Of a stretch of 64,000 bases of DNA, positions 1 through 9,712 are shown one piece after another (position 1 is the stretch's first letter; every line of letters starts with the position of its first letter). The stretch lies in NCBI RefSeq assembly GCF_014652235.1, contig NZ_BMYK01000002.1, positions 186,001-250,000 on the forward strand, written 5' to 3'. This stretch comes from Pseudorhodoferax aquiterrae. GTDB lineage: Bacteria > Pseudomonadota > Gammaproteobacteria > Burkholderiales > Burkholderiaceae_C. The notes beneath the pieces are model-generated. The model did no database searches and was not told the origin of the DNA. It saw only the letters and a program-made list of their open reading frames with translations. A program made the position numbers and the translations under genes.

Positions 1-1
1 G

Positions 2-1609
2 TTCGGCAAGGCGCCGCACGGGCTGGACGCACGCGAGGCGGCCATCACCGCGGCCCTGGTGCGCGGGCCTAACGCGGCGCCCGCCGTGGTCGCGCGGCGC
101 GCCTGCACCGTGCTCAAGGACAGCACGGGCGCGACCGACTGCGCTGGCCTGGAGCTGCTGACGCTGGGCGCGCTGCAGCGCCGCAGCTGGTTCGCCAGCG
201 AAGGCATCGCGCCGCACCTCGCGCGCCGCCTGCTGCAGGAGGACGGCAGCGGCGCCACCAGCCTGCGCAGCAGCCTGGACGCCGGCCTGCAGCGCTTTGC
301 CCAGCAGCAGCTGGCCCAGCACCTGCGCGAACTGCGCGGGCGCAACGTGGAAGACGGCGCCCTCGTGGTGCTGGACAACGCCAGCGGCGAGGTGCTGGCC
401 TGGGTCGGCTCCTCGGGTGCGTTGAGCCGCGCGGCCGAGGTCGACGGCGTGCTTGCGCTGCGTCAGCCCGGCTCCACGCTCAAGCCCTTCCTGTACGCCC
501 AGGCCATCGCCGAGGGCCGGCTCACGGCCGCCTCACTGCTGGAGGACGCGCCCACGCACATCGCCACGCCCGCCGGCCTGTACATCCCGCAGAACTACGA
601 CCGCCGCTTCAAGGGCTGGGTCTCGGTCCGCACGGCGCTGGCCTCCTCGCTCAACGTGCCGGCCGTGCGCACGCTGGTCATGGTCTCGCCCGATGCCTTC
701 GCAAGGCAGCTGCAGGCCCTGGGCCTGGCGCTCGCGCACGGTGGCGACTACTACGGCACCAGCCTGGCATTGGGCAGCGCCGAGGTCTCCCTGCTGGCGC
801 TGACCAACGCCTACCGCGCGCTGGCCAACGGCGGCCATGCCGGCCCCGTGCGCCTGCGGCCCGGCCCTCCGCCCGCGCCCGGCCCGGCCGTGCTCGACGC
901 GCGCGCGGCCTTCGTCGTCGGCGACATCCTGGCCGATCCGCTGGCGCGCGCCATGACCTTCGGCACCGACAGCGTGCTGGCCACGCGCGGCTGGGCGGCC
1001 GTGAAGACCGGCACCAGCAAGGACATGCGCGACAACTGGGCCGTCGGCTGGTCCGAGCGCTACACCGTGGGCGTGTGGGTCGGCAACGCGGGCGGCGCGG
1101 CGATGTGGGACGTCAGCGGCACCAGCGGCGCGGCGCCCATCTGGGCCGCGCTCATGCAGCAGTTGCACCGGCAGGCGCCGAGCCGCGCGCCGCGCGCGCC
1201 GGCGGGTCTGGAGCAGGCGGCCGTGCGTTTCGGCGATGCGCTGGAGGCACCCCGGCGCGAATGGTTCCTGCCCGGCACGGCCCAGCCCCTGTTCGCGTTG
1301 GCCCGGCCGGCCGACGACCGCGCCGCCACGCCGCGCATCCTGGCGCCCGTGGACGGCAGCATCGTCGCGCTGGACCCCGACATCCCGCCCGCCCACCAGC
1401 GCCTGTGGCTGCGCGCCCAAGGCGTGGATGCGCGCTGGCGCATGGACGGCAAGCCGCTGGGCCGCGGCCGCGAACTGGCCTGGCTGCCCTGGCCAGGCCG
1501 GCACCAGTTGCAGCTGGTCGACGGCACGGGCGCCGTGCTGGACGAGGTGCGCATCGAAGTACGCGGCGCGGCCGTCAAGGCGCGTGGAAAGGCCCCGCCA
1601 CAGCCATAA
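2..1609 (+). CDS. pbpC: Penicillin-binding protein 1C, 3' part
   Basis: The frame is open from base 2, so this is the C-terminal 535 residues of a bifunctional peptidoglycan synthase; the glycosyltransferase part lies before the window. The transpeptidase domain shows the serine motif in GSTLKPF (Ser near visible residue 158), an SSLN (SxN) motif and KTGTSKD (KTG). The last ~100 residues match the C-terminal domain typical of PBP1C. The family acts at the outer face of the inner membrane, polymerising and cross-linking peptidoglycan. The stop codon lies inside a sequence resembling the upstream region of the second Bug gene. The family assignment is firm; the 5' end is missing only because of the window edge. 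Confidence 0.93.
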   Translation, partial: FGKAPHGLDAREAAITAALVRGPNAAPAVVARRACTVLKDSTGATDCAGLELLTLGALQRRSWFASEGIAPHLARRLLQEDGSGATSLRSSLDAGLQRFAQQQLAQHLRELRGRNVEDGALVVLDNASGEVLAWVGSSGALSRAAEVDGVLALRQPGSTLKPFLYAQAIAEGRLTAASLLEDAPTHIATPAGLYIPQNYDRRFKGWVSVRTALASSLNVPAVRTLVMVSPDAFARQLQALGLALAHGGDYYGTSLALGSAEVSLLALTNAYRALANGGHAGPVRLRPGPPPAPGPAVLDARAAFVVGDILADPLARAMTFGTDSVLATRGWAAVKTGTSKDMRDNWAVGWSERYTVGVWVGNAGGAAMWDVSGTSGAAPIWAALMQQLHRQAPSRAPRAPAGLEQAAVRFGDALEAPRREWFLPGTAQPLFALARPADDRAATPRILAPVDGSIVALDPDIPPAHQRLWLRAQGVDARWRMDGKPLGRGRELAWLPWPGRHQLQLVDGTGAVLDEVRIEVRGAAVKARGKAPPQP

Positions 1610-1645
1610 CCGGAACGGCATGTAGCCAGTCTTCTATTTCATTGG
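1605..1645 (+). promoter_or_regulatory. Putative LysR-controlled promoter, copy 1
   Basis: This 41-nt stretch overlaps the pbpC stop and lies 77 bp before the first Bug gene. It resembles 4803-4843 over its whole length: both begin CATAAC, and both carry CAGTCT, CT and TTCATTGG in the same register (17 of 19 identical over 1627-1645 versus 4825-4843). The other copy lies between a LysR gene and the second Bug gene, so the simplest reading is a shared operator or promoter. Its role is inferred. Confidence 0.5.
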
Positions 1646-1721
1646 CCCCGCATGCTCCTGGCCGCCCACAATGCGCCCGGCCCGTGCCCCACGGCCAAGA
1701 ACAATCGACGGAGACAGACAC

Positions 1722-2711
1722 ATGCAACGCGCCATCTCGACGCGCCGCAGCGCCCTGCTGCTGGCCCTCGCCACCACCTTCGCCGCCGCCTTGCCGGCCC
1801 TGGCCCAGGGCGACTACCCGAACAAGCCCGTCACGCTGGTCGTGCCCTACCCGGCCGGCGGCGCCAACGATGCGGTTGCCCGCCTGGTCGGCCAGAAGAT
1901 GGCCGAGGGGCTCAAGCAGCCCGTCATCATCGACAACAAGCCCGGCGCCGGCACCACCATCGGCACGGCCCTGGTCGCCAAGGCCCCGGCCGACGGCTAC
2001 ACCGTGGTGCTGGGCTCGCTGGCCAGCCATGCCGTGGCGCCGCATCTGTACGGCAAGCCGGGCTACCACGCCATCGACGACTTCGCGCCCATCGGCACCA
2101 TTGGCCTCGCGCCCATCGTGCTGGTCGTGGCCAAGGACGCGCCCTATGCCGATCTCAAGTCCGTGGTCGATGCGGCCAAGGCCAAGCCCGACATGCTGAC
2201 CTACGGTTCCTCGGGCAATGGCTCGCCGCTGCACCTGCCCGGCGAGCTGTTCAAGCAATCGGCCCACATCAAGGTCACGCACGTGCCCTACAAGGGCGGC
2301 AACGCCCACACCATGGACCTCATGGGCGGGCGGCTCGACATGATCCTGGACACCGCGACCAGCGCCGTGCCCATGGTCAAGGGCGACAAGGTGCGCCCGC
2401 TGGCCGTGGCCGCGTCCCAGCGCATGGCCGAGTTTCCGAACGTGCCGACCTTCGCCGAGGCCGGCTACCCCGGCTTCGAGGTCAGCGCCTGGTATGCGCT
2501 CTACGCGCCGGCCAAGACGCCCAAGCCCGTGCTCGATCGCCTCAACGCCGAACTGGCCGCGGCGCTCAAGACCGCCGAGGTCTCCGACAAGCTCAGGAAC
2601 CTGGGCGTGCGCCCGGTCAGCGGCAGCGCCGCCGAACTCGCCGCCTTCACGAAATCCGAGTACGACCGCTACGAGAAGGTCATGCGCGAAGGCAACATCC
2701 GCATCGATTGA
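1722..2711 (+). CDS. Bug/TctC-family tripartite tricarboxylate transporter receptor 1
   Basis: A 329-residue periplasmic solute-binding protein. The N terminus is a signal peptide (RRSALLLALATTFAAALPALAQ) followed by the family opening YPNKPVTLVVPYPAGG and a 'PADGYT' segment. The family captures carboxylates for TctAB-type carriers; no TctA or TctB gene is present here, so the membrane partner must be elsewhere. ATG 1722 is chosen over an upstream in-frame ATG at 1671 because GGAGAC precedes it and the signal peptide then starts at once. It forms an operon with the dehydrogenase 1 bp downstream. The ligand cannot be told from sequence. Confidence 0.9.
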   Translation: MQRAISTRRSALLLALATTFAAALPALAQGDYPNKPVTLVVPYPAGGANDAVARLVGQKMAEGLKQPVIIDNKPGAGTTIGTALVAKAPADGYTVVLGSLASHAVAPHLYGKPGYHAIDDFAPIGTIGLAPIVLVVAKDAPYADLKSVVDAAKAKPDMLTYGSSGNGSPLHLPGELFKQSAHIKVTHVPYKGGNAHTMDLMGGRLDMILDTATSAVPMVKGDKVRPLAVAASQRMAEFPNVPTFAEAGYPGFEVSAWYALYAPAKTPKPVLDRLNAELAAALKTAEVSDKLRNLGVRPVSGSAAELAAFTKSEYDRYEKVMREGNIRID

Positions 2712-2712
2712 C

Positions 2713-3669
2713 ATGCCTCGCTTCACCACGCTCGTCACCGCCGCCCAATGGACCCTTGAGGCCGAGCGCATCGTGCAGGCGGCCGGAGGCGAGATCGCCT
2801 ACCTGGAAGGCGCCGTCACCGAAGAACGGCTGGGCGAGCGCCTGGCCGCCACGCGCGCCGAGGCACTCGTGCTGCGTGGCTCGCCACCCGTCACGGCGCG
2901 CGTGCTGGCGGCATCGCCGGCCCTGCGCATCGTGGCCAAGAACGGCGCCGGCGTGGACAGCGTGGACCTGGCCGAGGCCGGCCGCCGCGGCATCGCCGTG
3001 GCCGTGGCGCCCGGAGCCAACGCCTATGCCGTGGCCGAGCACGCGCTGGCCATGATGCTGGCGCTGGTGCGCGGCCTGCCGCAGCTGGACCGTTCGCTGC
3101 GCGCCGGCGGCTGGGCCGACGCGGCCTACCGCGGCCGCGACTTCCGCGGCTGCGCGGTCGGCATCGTGGGCTATGGCGCGATCGGCCGGCACACGGCGCA
3201 GCTGGCCGCCATGCTCGGCGCCCAGGTCTGCGTGCTGCGCCGCCGCGGCACAGCCGACGGTTTCGCGGTCGAGGCAGACCTGCTGCGCCTGGCCGCGCGC
3301 GTGGACGTGCTGAGCCTGCACTGCCCGCTGACCGAGGCCACGCGCGGGCTGGTCGGCGCGCGCGAACTCGCGGCGCTGCGCCCGGGCGCCATTCTCGTCA
3401 ACACCGCGCGCGGCGCTGTCGTAGACGAAGCGGCTCTGGTCGCAGCGCTGCAGTCCGGCCACCTGGCCGGGGCGGGCCTGGACACCTTCGCCACCGAACC
3501 GCTGCCCGCCGACAGCCCGCTGCGCCACATGGACCAGGTGATTCTCACGCCGCATGTGGCCGGCGTGACGCGCGATGCCGCGGCCCGGGTCTCCATGCTG
3601 ACGGCAGCCAACGTGGTCGACCACCTGGCCGGGCGGGCCTTGCCGCCAGGCCACTGCATCAACGCCTGA
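2713..3669 (+). CDS. D-isomer-specific 2-hydroxyacid dehydrogenase
   Basis: A 318-residue NAD(P)-dependent oxidoreductase interconverting a 2-oxo acid and a D-2-hydroxy acid. It shows the Rossmann motif GIVGYGAIG (~residues 152-160), the catalytic-Arg segment NTARGAVVDEAAL, the Glu in DTFATEPLP, and the catalytic His in TPHVAGVT. Length fits the family. It starts 1 bp after the Bug stop, so the two are co-transcribed; the pairing suggests that it oxidises or reduces the imported hydroxy/oxo acid. Relatives include phosphoglycerate dehydrogenase and hydroxypyruvate/glyoxylate reductase, which cannot be separated by eye. Confidence 0.88.
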   Translation: MPRFTTLVTAAQWTLEAERIVQAAGGEIAYLEGAVTEERLGERLAATRAEALVLRGSPPVTARVLAASPALRIVAKNGAGVDSVDLAEAGRRGIAVAVAPGANAYAVAEHALAMMLALVRGLPQLDRSLRAGGWADAAYRGRDFRGCAVGIVGYGAIGRHTAQLAAMLGAQVCVLRRRGTADGFAVEADLLRLAARVDVLSLHCPLTEATRGLVGARELAALRPGAILVNTARGAVVDEAALVAALQSGHLAGAGLDTFATEPLPADSPLRHMDQVILTPHVAGVTRDAAARVSMLTAANVVDHLAGRALPPGHCINA

Positions 3670-3680
3670 CGACAAGCCAC

Positions 3681-3709
3681 GCCATCAGCGCCCGGCGGGT
3701 GCTGATGGC
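3681..3709 (+). terminator. Strong hairpin after the first Bug operon
   Basis: GCCATCAGC (3681-3689) pairs with GCTGATGGC (3701-3709). The stem continues inward through G-T and CCC/GGG to a 3-nt loop, giving about 13 pairs. It lies 12 bp after the dehydrogenase stop and before the convergent LysR gene. No T-run follows directly, so it may work as a transcript-end stabiliser rather than a classical terminator. Confidence 0.5.
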
Positions 3710-3816
3710 AAAGGCCGCTATGTCGCCATCGCCATCAGGCCATCGACAGAAAGCGTGCAGATCGAAGATTTTTTCTTGCATCGGCACGGAGGAGGCCTGA
3801 CGCGCAGCCGGGCGCC

Positions 3817-4794
3817 TCAGCATGCACCCTTGGCGGCTCGCGGGCGCGGCGCCGGTGCCGGGGCATCGCTGGCCGCCACCTGCCGCAGGCACTCCATCAG
3901 CGCCGCAGCGGCCGGCGTGCGTACCCGGTTGCGCAGCGTGATGATGCCCACCGGCGGCAGTTCGATCGGCACCTTGAGCGGCAGCACCTTGACCAGCCCC
4001 TCGCGCGCGTAGTGCTGCGCCACGCCCTGCGCCAGAAAGCCCACGGCCGGCCGCTCGCGCACGAAGGACAGCGTGACCAGGAACGAGGCCGTCTCCACTA
4101 TGTCCGCCGGCGGCGCGAGCCGGTGCTTGTAGAACTGCTGCTCGAGCTTGATGCGCGAGGACGCCCAGGGCGGCGGCACCACCCAGGGCTGGCCTGCCAG
4201 GTCGCGCCAGTGCGGCTTGGCGATGCCGGCCAGCGCATGGTCGGGCCGCACGACGATGGCCATGGGCTCGCGGTACAGCGCCTCGGTTTCCAGGTCGGGC
4301 GAGGCATAGCCCGGCTCCAGCCGGCCGACGAACAAGTCGAGCTCGCCCACGCGCAGGCGCGGCAGCAGCCGCGTGAGATCGCCCTCCTCCACCAGCACCG
4401 TCGTCAGTGCCGAGCGCTGCTTGAGCAGCTGCACGGCCTGCACCAGCGGCCCCGGTGTGGCGACCACCATGGCGCCCACGGCCACGCGGCCGGCGCCACC
4501 GCTGGCCACGGCGGCGATCTCGTCCTGCGTGCGCGCGTAGTCGGCCAGCACCGAGCGCGCGAAGCGCACCACCGTGAGGCCGTAGGCCGTGGGCTCGGTG
4601 CCGCGCGTGGAGCGCACGAACAGGTTGAGCCCGAACATGCGCTCGATCTCGGCCAGCGTCTTGGACACTGCCGGCTGCGTGACCGACAGGAACTCCGCGG
4701 CGCGGCCCAGGTGCCGGAACTGGTCGAGCGCCACCAGCAATTGCAGGTGGCGCAGCTTGAGGTTGGAGCGCAGCACGCGGTCGATGTCGGCCAT
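3817..4794 (-). CDS. LysR-family transcriptional regulator
   Basis: A 325-residue regulator with an N-terminal winged helix-turn-helix (residues ~10-70, including FLSVTQPAVSKTLAEIE) and a C-terminal periplasmic-binding-like effector domain. It is most like the GbpR/CbbR-type group that controls sugar and aromatic-acid genes. It is transcribed away from the second Bug operon, with 113 bp between start codons. That gap holds CATAAC-6-GTTATG (4803-4820), the only clear dyad there. The similar sequence at 1605-1645 suggests that it also controls the first Bug operon. The inducer is unknown. Confidence 0.9.
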   Translation of the reverse strand: MADIDRVLRSNLKLRHLQLLVALDQFRHLGRAAEFLSVTQPAVSKTLAEIERMFGLNLFVRSTRGTEPTAYGLTVVRFARSVLADYARTQDEIAAVASGGAGRVAVGAMVVATPGPLVQAVQLLKQRSALTTVLVEEGDLTRLLPRLRVGELDLFVGRLEPGYASPDLETEALYREPMAIVVRPDHALAGIAKPHWRDLAGQPWVVPPPWASSRIKLEQQFYKHRLAPPADIVETASFLVTLSFVRERPAVGFLAQGVAQHYAREGLVKVLPLKVPIELPPVGIITLRNRVRTPAAAALMECLRQVAASDAPAPAPRPRAAKGAC

Positions 4795-4802
4795 GCGGCG
4801 AG

Positions 4803-4843
4803 CATAACGGAGAGGTTATGAAGGCAGTCTCCTAATTCATTGG
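4803..4843 (+). promoter_or_regulatory. Putative LysR operator and promoter, copy 2
   Basis: The sequence contains a perfect 6-bp inverted repeat, CATAAC (4803-4808) and GTTATG (4815-4820), followed by CAGTCTCCTAATTCATTGG (4825-4843). It sits in the divergent gap between the LysR gene and the second Bug gene, where LysR proteins usually bind. Copy 1 is at 1605-1645. Confidence 0.55.
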
Positions 4844-4907
4844 ATCGGAATCCAAGCCCTGAACACAATGCGCGGCTCCAACGATCCAAACGTCCCCTGG
4901 AGACAAG

Positions 4908-5888
4908 ATGAAAGCTTCCCGCCGCCGGCTGCTGCTCGGCTCTTTGGCCGCCGCCGCGCTGCCGCTGCCCGCCCTGCGTAGCGCCCATGCCGCCAGCTTC
5001 CCCGAACGCCCGATCACCTTCATCTGCCCCTGGCCGGCCGGCGGCACCGCCGACCAGTCCATGCGCGCGCTGTGCCAGGTGGCCAGCACCGTGCTGGGCC
5101 AGGCCATCGCGGTGGAGAACCGCGTCGGCGCCTCCGGCATGATCGGCGCCAAGGTCTTGGCCTCGGCCAGGCCCGACGGCTACACCATCGGCCAGATCCC
5201 GATCTCGGTCACGCGTTTCTCGCAGCTGGGCATGCTGCAGGCCGACCCGCGCAAGGACTACAGCTACATCGCGCGCAGCTCGGGCCAGACCTTCGGCATC
5301 GCCGTGCCCAGCAACTCGCCCTACAAAACGCTGGCCGGGTTCGTGGCCTACGCCAAGGCCAATCCCGGCAAGCTGACCTACGCGCACGCCGGCATCGGCG
5401 GCGCCACGCACGTGGGCATGGAGGAGTTCGCCAGCGTGGCCGGCGTGCAGTTCAACCACGTGCCGTTCAAGGGCGGCGCCGAGGCGCTGCAGGGCGTGCT
5501 GGGCGGCCATGTGGACGCACTGGCCGATTCCAGCTCCTGGGCGCCGCATGTGGAGTCGGGCAAGCTGCGCCTCCTGGCCACCTGGGGCGAGCAGCGCACG
5601 CCGCGCTTCAAGGACACGCCCACGCTGCGCGAGCTCGGCTACAACGTGGTCGTCGACGCGCCCAACGGCATCGGTGCGCCCAAGGGCCTGGACCCGGCCA
5701 TCGCCGCGAAGCTGCGCGATGCCTTCCGCCAGGCCGTGGCCAGCCCCGAGTTCAAGGCCGTGGCAGAGCGCATCGACGCGCCCATCCTGTATCTGGACGG
5801 CCCGGACTACGAGAAGTACGTGCACCAGGTCTATGCACGCGAGACCGTGCTGATCGACAAACTCAAGCTGCGCGAGATGATGCGATGA
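4908..5888 (+). CDS. Bug/TctC-family receptor 2
   Basis: A 326-residue periplasmic solute-binding protein with a twin-arginine-like start (MKASRRRLLLGSLAAAALP) and cleavage near 'AHAAS', then the family opening FPERPITFICPWPAGG and 'RPDGYT'. The start ATG follows CTGGAGAC with good spacing. It leads a five-gene operon and overlaps the dehydratase gene by 4 bp. It probably delivers the substrate that the operon degrades. The RRR-LLLG arrangement suggests possible Tat export, which is an inference. Confidence 0.9.
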   Translation: MKASRRRLLLGSLAAAALPLPALRSAHAASFPERPITFICPWPAGGTADQSMRALCQVASTVLGQAIAVENRVGASGMIGAKVLASARPDGYTIGQIPISVTRFSQLGMLQADPRKDYSYIARSSGQTFGIAVPSNSPYKTLAGFVAYAKANPGKLTYAHAGIGGATHVGMEEFASVAGVQFNHVPFKGGAEALQGVLGGHVDALADSSSWAPHVESGKLRLLATWGEQRTPRFKDTPTLRELGYNVVVDAPNGIGAPKGLDPAIAAKLRDAFRQAVASPEFKAVAERIDAPILYLDGPDYEKYVHQVYARETVLIDKLKLREMMR

Positions 5889-7417
5889 ACACCGCCACGG
5901 CAGGACTGCTGCTGCACCTGCACCCCAACGACAACGTGCTGGTCGCCAAGGCGCCCCTGGCCCTGGGCCAGGAGCTGCCCGGCCTCAAGGTGCGCACGCG
6001 CGCCCAGGTGCCGGCCGGCCACAAGATCGCCGCGCGCCGCATCGCCGCCGGCGAGCCCGTGCGCAAGTACGACACCGTGATCGGCGTCGCCACGCGCGAC
6101 CTGGAGCCCGGCGACTACGTGCACAGCCACAACATTGCGCTGGTCGACTACTACCGCGATCCGGCCTTCGGTGCCGACGTGCGGCCGGTGGACTACCTGC
6201 CCGAGCACCAGCGCGCCAGCTTCCAGGGATTCGTGCGCGAGGACGGGCGCGTGGGCACGCGCAACTTCATCGGCATCCTGTCCTCGGTGAACTGCTCGGC
6301 CACCGTCATCAAGAACATCGCCGCGCACTTCACGCCCGAGCGGCTGGCGGCCTTTCCCCACCTGGACGGCGTGGTCGCGTTCGCGCAGACCAGCGGCTGC
6401 GGCATGTCCTCGCCCAGCGAGCACTTCGACGTGCTGCGCCGCACGCTGGCCGGCTACGCGCGCCACCCCAACCTGGCCGGCGTGCTGATCGTGGGCCTGG
6501 GCTGCGAGCGCAACCAGGTCGACGGACTGGTCGAATCGCAGGGGCTGGAGCGCAGCAAGCTGATGCGCACGCTGGTCATGCAGGACGTGGGCGGCACGCG
6601 CGCCACCATCGCGGCCGGCGTCCAGGCCATCGAGGAGATGCTGCCCATGGCCGATGCCGCGCGCCGCAGCACCGTGAGCGCGGCCCACCTCAAGATCGGC
6701 CTGGAGTGCGGCGGATCGGACGGCTTCTCGGGCATCACCTGCAACCCCGCGCTCGGCGCGGCCATGGACATCCTGGTGCGCCACGGCGGCACGGCCATCC
6801 TGTCGGAGACGCCCGAGATCCACGGCGTGGAGTTCATGCTCACGCGCCGCGCCGTCACGCCCGAAGTCGGCCAGAAGCTGCTGGACCGCCTGGCCTGGTG
6901 GGAGCGGTACACGGCCGGCCAGAACGCGCAGTTCAACGGCGTGGTGGGCCACGGCAACCAGGCCGGCGGCCTGGCCAACATCTTCGAGAAATCGCTGGGT
7001 TCGGCCATGAAGGGCGGCACCACGCCGCTGCAGGCCGTCTACGAGTACGCCGAACCCATCACGACGAGCGGCTTCGTGTTCATGGACTCGCCGGGCTACG
7101 ACCCGGTGGCCTCCACGGGCCAGATCGCCAGCGGCGCCAACCTGATCTGCTTCACGACCGGGCGCGGCTCCATGTTCGGCAGCAAGCCCGCGCCGACGAT
7201 CAAGCTGGCCAGCAACACGCCGATGTACCAGCGGCTCGAAGAAGACATGGACATCAACTGCGGCCTGATCGTCGACGGTGAGATGACCGTACCGCAGATG
7301 GGCGAGCGCATCTTCCAGCAGATCCTGCGCCACGCCTCCGGCGAACGGACCAAGAGCGAAGGCCTCGGCCTGGGCGACCACGAATTCGTGCCCTGGCACC
7401 TGGGCATCGTCAGTTGA
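5885..7417 (+). CDS. UxaA/GarD-family altronate or galactarate dehydratase
   Basis: A 510-residue sugar-acid dehydratase. The N-terminal ~100 residues form a SAF-type domain ([10 protein letters not shown]...[18 protein letters not shown]). The remainder is the altronate/galactarate dehydratase core with [52 protein letters not shown] and [10 protein letters not shown]. Known members remove water from altronate or galactarate to give 2-keto-3-deoxy acids using iron. Full length matches UxaA/GarD (about 495-523). Neighbouring aldolase and aldehyde dehydrogenase genes fit a GarD, GarL-like route. The exact substrate is open. Confidence 0.88.
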   Translation: MNTATAGLLLHLHPNDNVLVAKAPLALGQELPGLKVRTRAQVPAGHKIAARRIAAGEPVRKYDTVIGVATRDLEPGDYVHSHNIALVDYYRDPAFGADVRPVDYLPEHQRASFQGFVREDGRVGTRNFIGILSSVNCSATVIKNIAAHFTPERLAAFPHLDGVVAFAQTSGCGMSSPSEHFDVLRRTLAGYARHPNLAGVLIVGLGCERNQVDGLVESQGLERSKLMRTLVMQDVGGTRATIAAGVQAIEEMLPMADAARRSTVSAAHLKIGLECGGSDGFSGITCNPALGAAMDILVRHGGTAILSETPEIHGVEFMLTRRAVTPEVGQKLLDRLAWWERYTAGQNAQFNGVVGHGNQAGGLANIFEKSLGSAMKGGTTPLQAVYEYAEPITTSGFVFMDSPGYDPVASTGQIASGANLICFTTGRGSMFGSKPAPTIKLASNTPMYQRLEEDMDINCGLIVDGEMTVPQMGERIFQQILRHASGERTKSEGLGLGDHEFVPWHLGIVS

Positions 7418-7428
7418 ACATTCCATCC

Positions 7429-8898
7429 ATGAGCTTGAACCTTTCCGACAGCGCGCTGCTGCGCAGCGCCAATTTCATCGCGGGCCAATGGCGCGAGCCC
7501 AGCGGCCCGCGCCTGGCAGTGACCGACCCGGCCACTGGTGCCCTCATCACCAAGGTGCCGGACTCCGGTTCCGACGAAGCGCGCGCGGCGGTCGATGCGG
7601 CCCACGCCGCCTTCGCCAGCTGGCGCAAAGTCCCGGCCAAGCAGCGGGCCCAGATCGTGCGCCGCTGGAACGATCTCGTGCTCGCGCACCAGGACGACCT
7701 TGGCAAGCTGATCTCCCGCGAACAAGGCAAGCCGCTGGCCGAGGGCAAGGGCGAGGTCGCCTACGCCGCCAGCTACATCGCCTGGTTCGCCGAAGAGGCG
7801 ACGCGCATGAACGGCGAGGTAATCCCCACGCCGGTGCCGGGCCGGCGCATGTTCGCGCTCAAGGAGCCGGTCGGCGTGGTGGCCGCCATCACGCCCTGGA
7901 ACTTCCCGGCCGCGATGATCGCGCGCAAGATCGCGCCCGCCCTGGCCGCAGGATGCACCGTGGTCTGCAAGCCCGCGGAAGACACGCCGCTGACCTCGCT
8001 CGCGCTCGTGCATCTGGCCGAGCAGGCGGGCGTGCCGGCCGGCGTGCTGAACATCGTGACGGCCTCGCGCGAGCGCACGCCCGAGGTGGTGGACGTCTGG
8101 CTGGACGACGCCCGCGTGCGCAAGATCACCTTCACGGGCTCCACGCCCGTGGGCAAGCACCTGGCGCGGCGCTCGGCCGACACGCTCAAGAAGCTCTCGC
8201 TGGAGCTGGGTGGCAACGCGCCCTTCATCGTGTTCGAAGACGCCGACCTGGACGCGGCCGTCGACGGCCTCATGGCGTCCAAGTTCCGCAACGGCGGCCA
8301 GACCTGCGTGTGCCCGAACCGCGTGTTCGTGCACGACACCGTGCACGACGCCTTCGCCGACAAGCTGGCCACGCGCGTCGCGGCGCTCCAGGTCGGCCCG
8401 GCCACGGACCCGGCCTCGCAGATCGGCCCCATGATCAACGCCCGCGCGGTCGAGAAGATCGAACGCCATGTGCAGGACGCCCTCGCGCGCGGCGCCAGGG
8501 TTCTGACGGGCGGCAGGCTGCTGCCGGATCTGGGCCCCACCTACTACGCACCCACCGTGCTGACCGGCGCCGACGCCACGATGGCCTGCAGCTGCGAGGA
8601 GACCTTCGGCCCCGTGGTGCCGCTCACGCGCTTCGCCAGCGAGGCCGAGGTGCTCGCCGCAGCCAACGACACGCCCTTCGGCCTGGCCGGCTACTTCTAC
8701 AGCCAGGACGTGCGCCGCATCTGGCGCATGGCCGATGCCTTGGAGACCGGCATCGTCGGCATCAACGAAGGCGCGATCTCGGCCGAGGCCGCGCCCTTCG
8801 GCGGCGTCAAGGAATCGGGCTACGGCCGCGAGGGCTCGGTGCACGGGCTCGAGGACTACCTGCACACCAAGTACATCTGCCAAGGCCAGCTGGACTGA
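7429..8898 (+). CDS. NAD(P)-dependent aldehyde dehydrogenase, succinate-semialdehyde type
   Basis: About 489 residues, aldehyde dehydrogenase superfamily. Visible motifs are [18 protein letters not shown], the glycine motif FTGSTPVGK, the catalytic Glu in LELGGNAPF and catalytic Cys in [11 protein letters not shown]. It most resembles succinate-semialdehyde and 2-oxoglutarate-semialdehyde dehydrogenases. In this operon it could oxidise a semialdehyde formed after aldol cleavage or dehydration. ATG 7429 is used; a TTG at 7414 overlaps the preceding stop and would add five residues. Neither start has a strong ribosome-binding site. Confidence 0.88.
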   Translation: MSLNLSDSALLRSANFIAGQWREPSGPRLAVTDPATGALITKVPDSGSDEARAAVDAAHAAFASWRKVPAKQRAQIVRRWNDLVLAHQDDLGKLISREQGKPLAEGKGEVAYAASYIAWFAEEATRMNGEVIPTPVPGRRMFALKEPVGVVAAITPWNFPAAMIARKIAPALAAGCTVVCKPAEDTPLTSLALVHLAEQAGVPAGVLNIVTASRERTPEVVDVWLDDARVRKITFTGSTPVGKHLARRSADTLKKLSLELGGNAPFIVFEDADLDAAVDGLMASKFRNGGQTCVCPNRVFVHDTVHDAFADKLATRVAALQVGPATDPASQIGPMINARAVEKIERHVQDALARGARVLTGGRLLPDLGPTYYAPTVLTGADATMACSCEETFGPVVPLTRFASEAEVLAAANDTPFGLAGYFYSQDVRRIWRMADALETGIVGINEGAISAEAAPFGGVKESGYGREGSVHGLEDYLHTKYICQGQLD

Positions 8899-8900
8899 CC

Positions 8901-9698
8901 ATGCCCAACGCATTCAAGCAAGCCCTGGCCGCGCGCCAGGCCCAGGTCGGCCTGTGGCTGTCCATGGCCACCCCCTACACCGCCGAGGCCTGCGCCACGG
9001 CCGGCTTCCAATGGCTGCTGATCGACGGCGAGCATGCGCCCAACGACGTGCGCAGCACCCTGGCACAGCTGCAGGCCGTGGCGCCCTATGGCGCCCAGCC
9101 CGTGGTGCGCGCCGTCGAGGGCCAGACCGCGCTGATCAAGCAGCTGCTGGACATCGGTGTGCAGAACCTGCTCGTGCCCATGGTCGACACGCCCGAGCAG
9201 GCCGCCGCGCTCGTGGCCGCCACGCGCTACCCGCCTGAGGGCGTGCGCGGCGTGGGCGCGGCCGTGGCGCGGGCTTCGCGCTGGGGCGCGCGGCGCGACT
9301 ACCTCAACGAGGCCAATGGCGAGATCTGCCTGCTGGTGCAGGCCGAGACCGTGGCCGCGCTCAAGAACCTCGAGGCCATCTGCGCCGTCGACGGCGTGGA
9401 CGGCGTGTTCATCGGCCCGGCCGACCTGGCCGCCTCCATGGGCCACCGCGGCTACCCGGGCCACCCCGCCGTGCAGGCCGCGATCGAGCAGGCCATCGCG
9501 ACCATCGTCGCGAGCGGCAAGGCGGCCGGCACGCTGACCGGCGACGCCAAGCTGGCGCGCCGCTACCTGGAACTGGGCGCGAGCTTCGTCGCCGTCGGCA
9601 TCGACATCACGCTGATGGTGCAAGCCGCGCGCAAGCTCTCGGCCGATTTCGGCCTGGGCGCGGCCCCGGCCCCCGCCCCCGGCGGCAACGCCTACTGA
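8901..9698 (+). CDS. HpaI/GarL-type class II aldolase, paralog 1
   Basis: A 265-residue aldolase of the HpcH/HpaI family, which cleaves 4-hydroxy-2-oxo acids to pyruvate plus an aldehyde with a divalent metal. It shows DGEHAPND (catalytic His), [18 protein letters not shown], the metal-binding Glu in LLVQAETV, and [12 protein letters not shown]. It starts 2 bp after the aldehyde dehydrogenase. With a GarD-type enzyme upstream, a 5-keto-4-deoxy-glucarate-type substrate is plausible. It is clearly paralogous to 16583-17389 and differs most near the C terminus. Confidence 0.88.
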   Translation: MPNAFKQALAARQAQVGLWLSMATPYTAEACATAGFQWLLIDGEHAPNDVRSTLAQLQAVAPYGAQPVVRAVEGQTALIKQLLDIGVQNLLVPMVDTPEQAAALVAATRYPPEGVRGVGAAVARASRWGARRDYLNEANGEICLLVQAETVAALKNLEAICAVDGVDGVFIGPADLAASMGHRGYPGHPAVQAAIEQAIATIVASGKAAGTLTGDAKLARRYLELGASFVAVGIDITLMVQAARKLSADFGLGAAPAPAPGGNAY

Positions 9699-9712
9699 AA
9701 GCACACAAGACC

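Noticed and set aside
5831-7426. A 531-codon frame opposite the dehydratase gene
   Set aside because: No motifs and composition typical of a GC-rich shadow.
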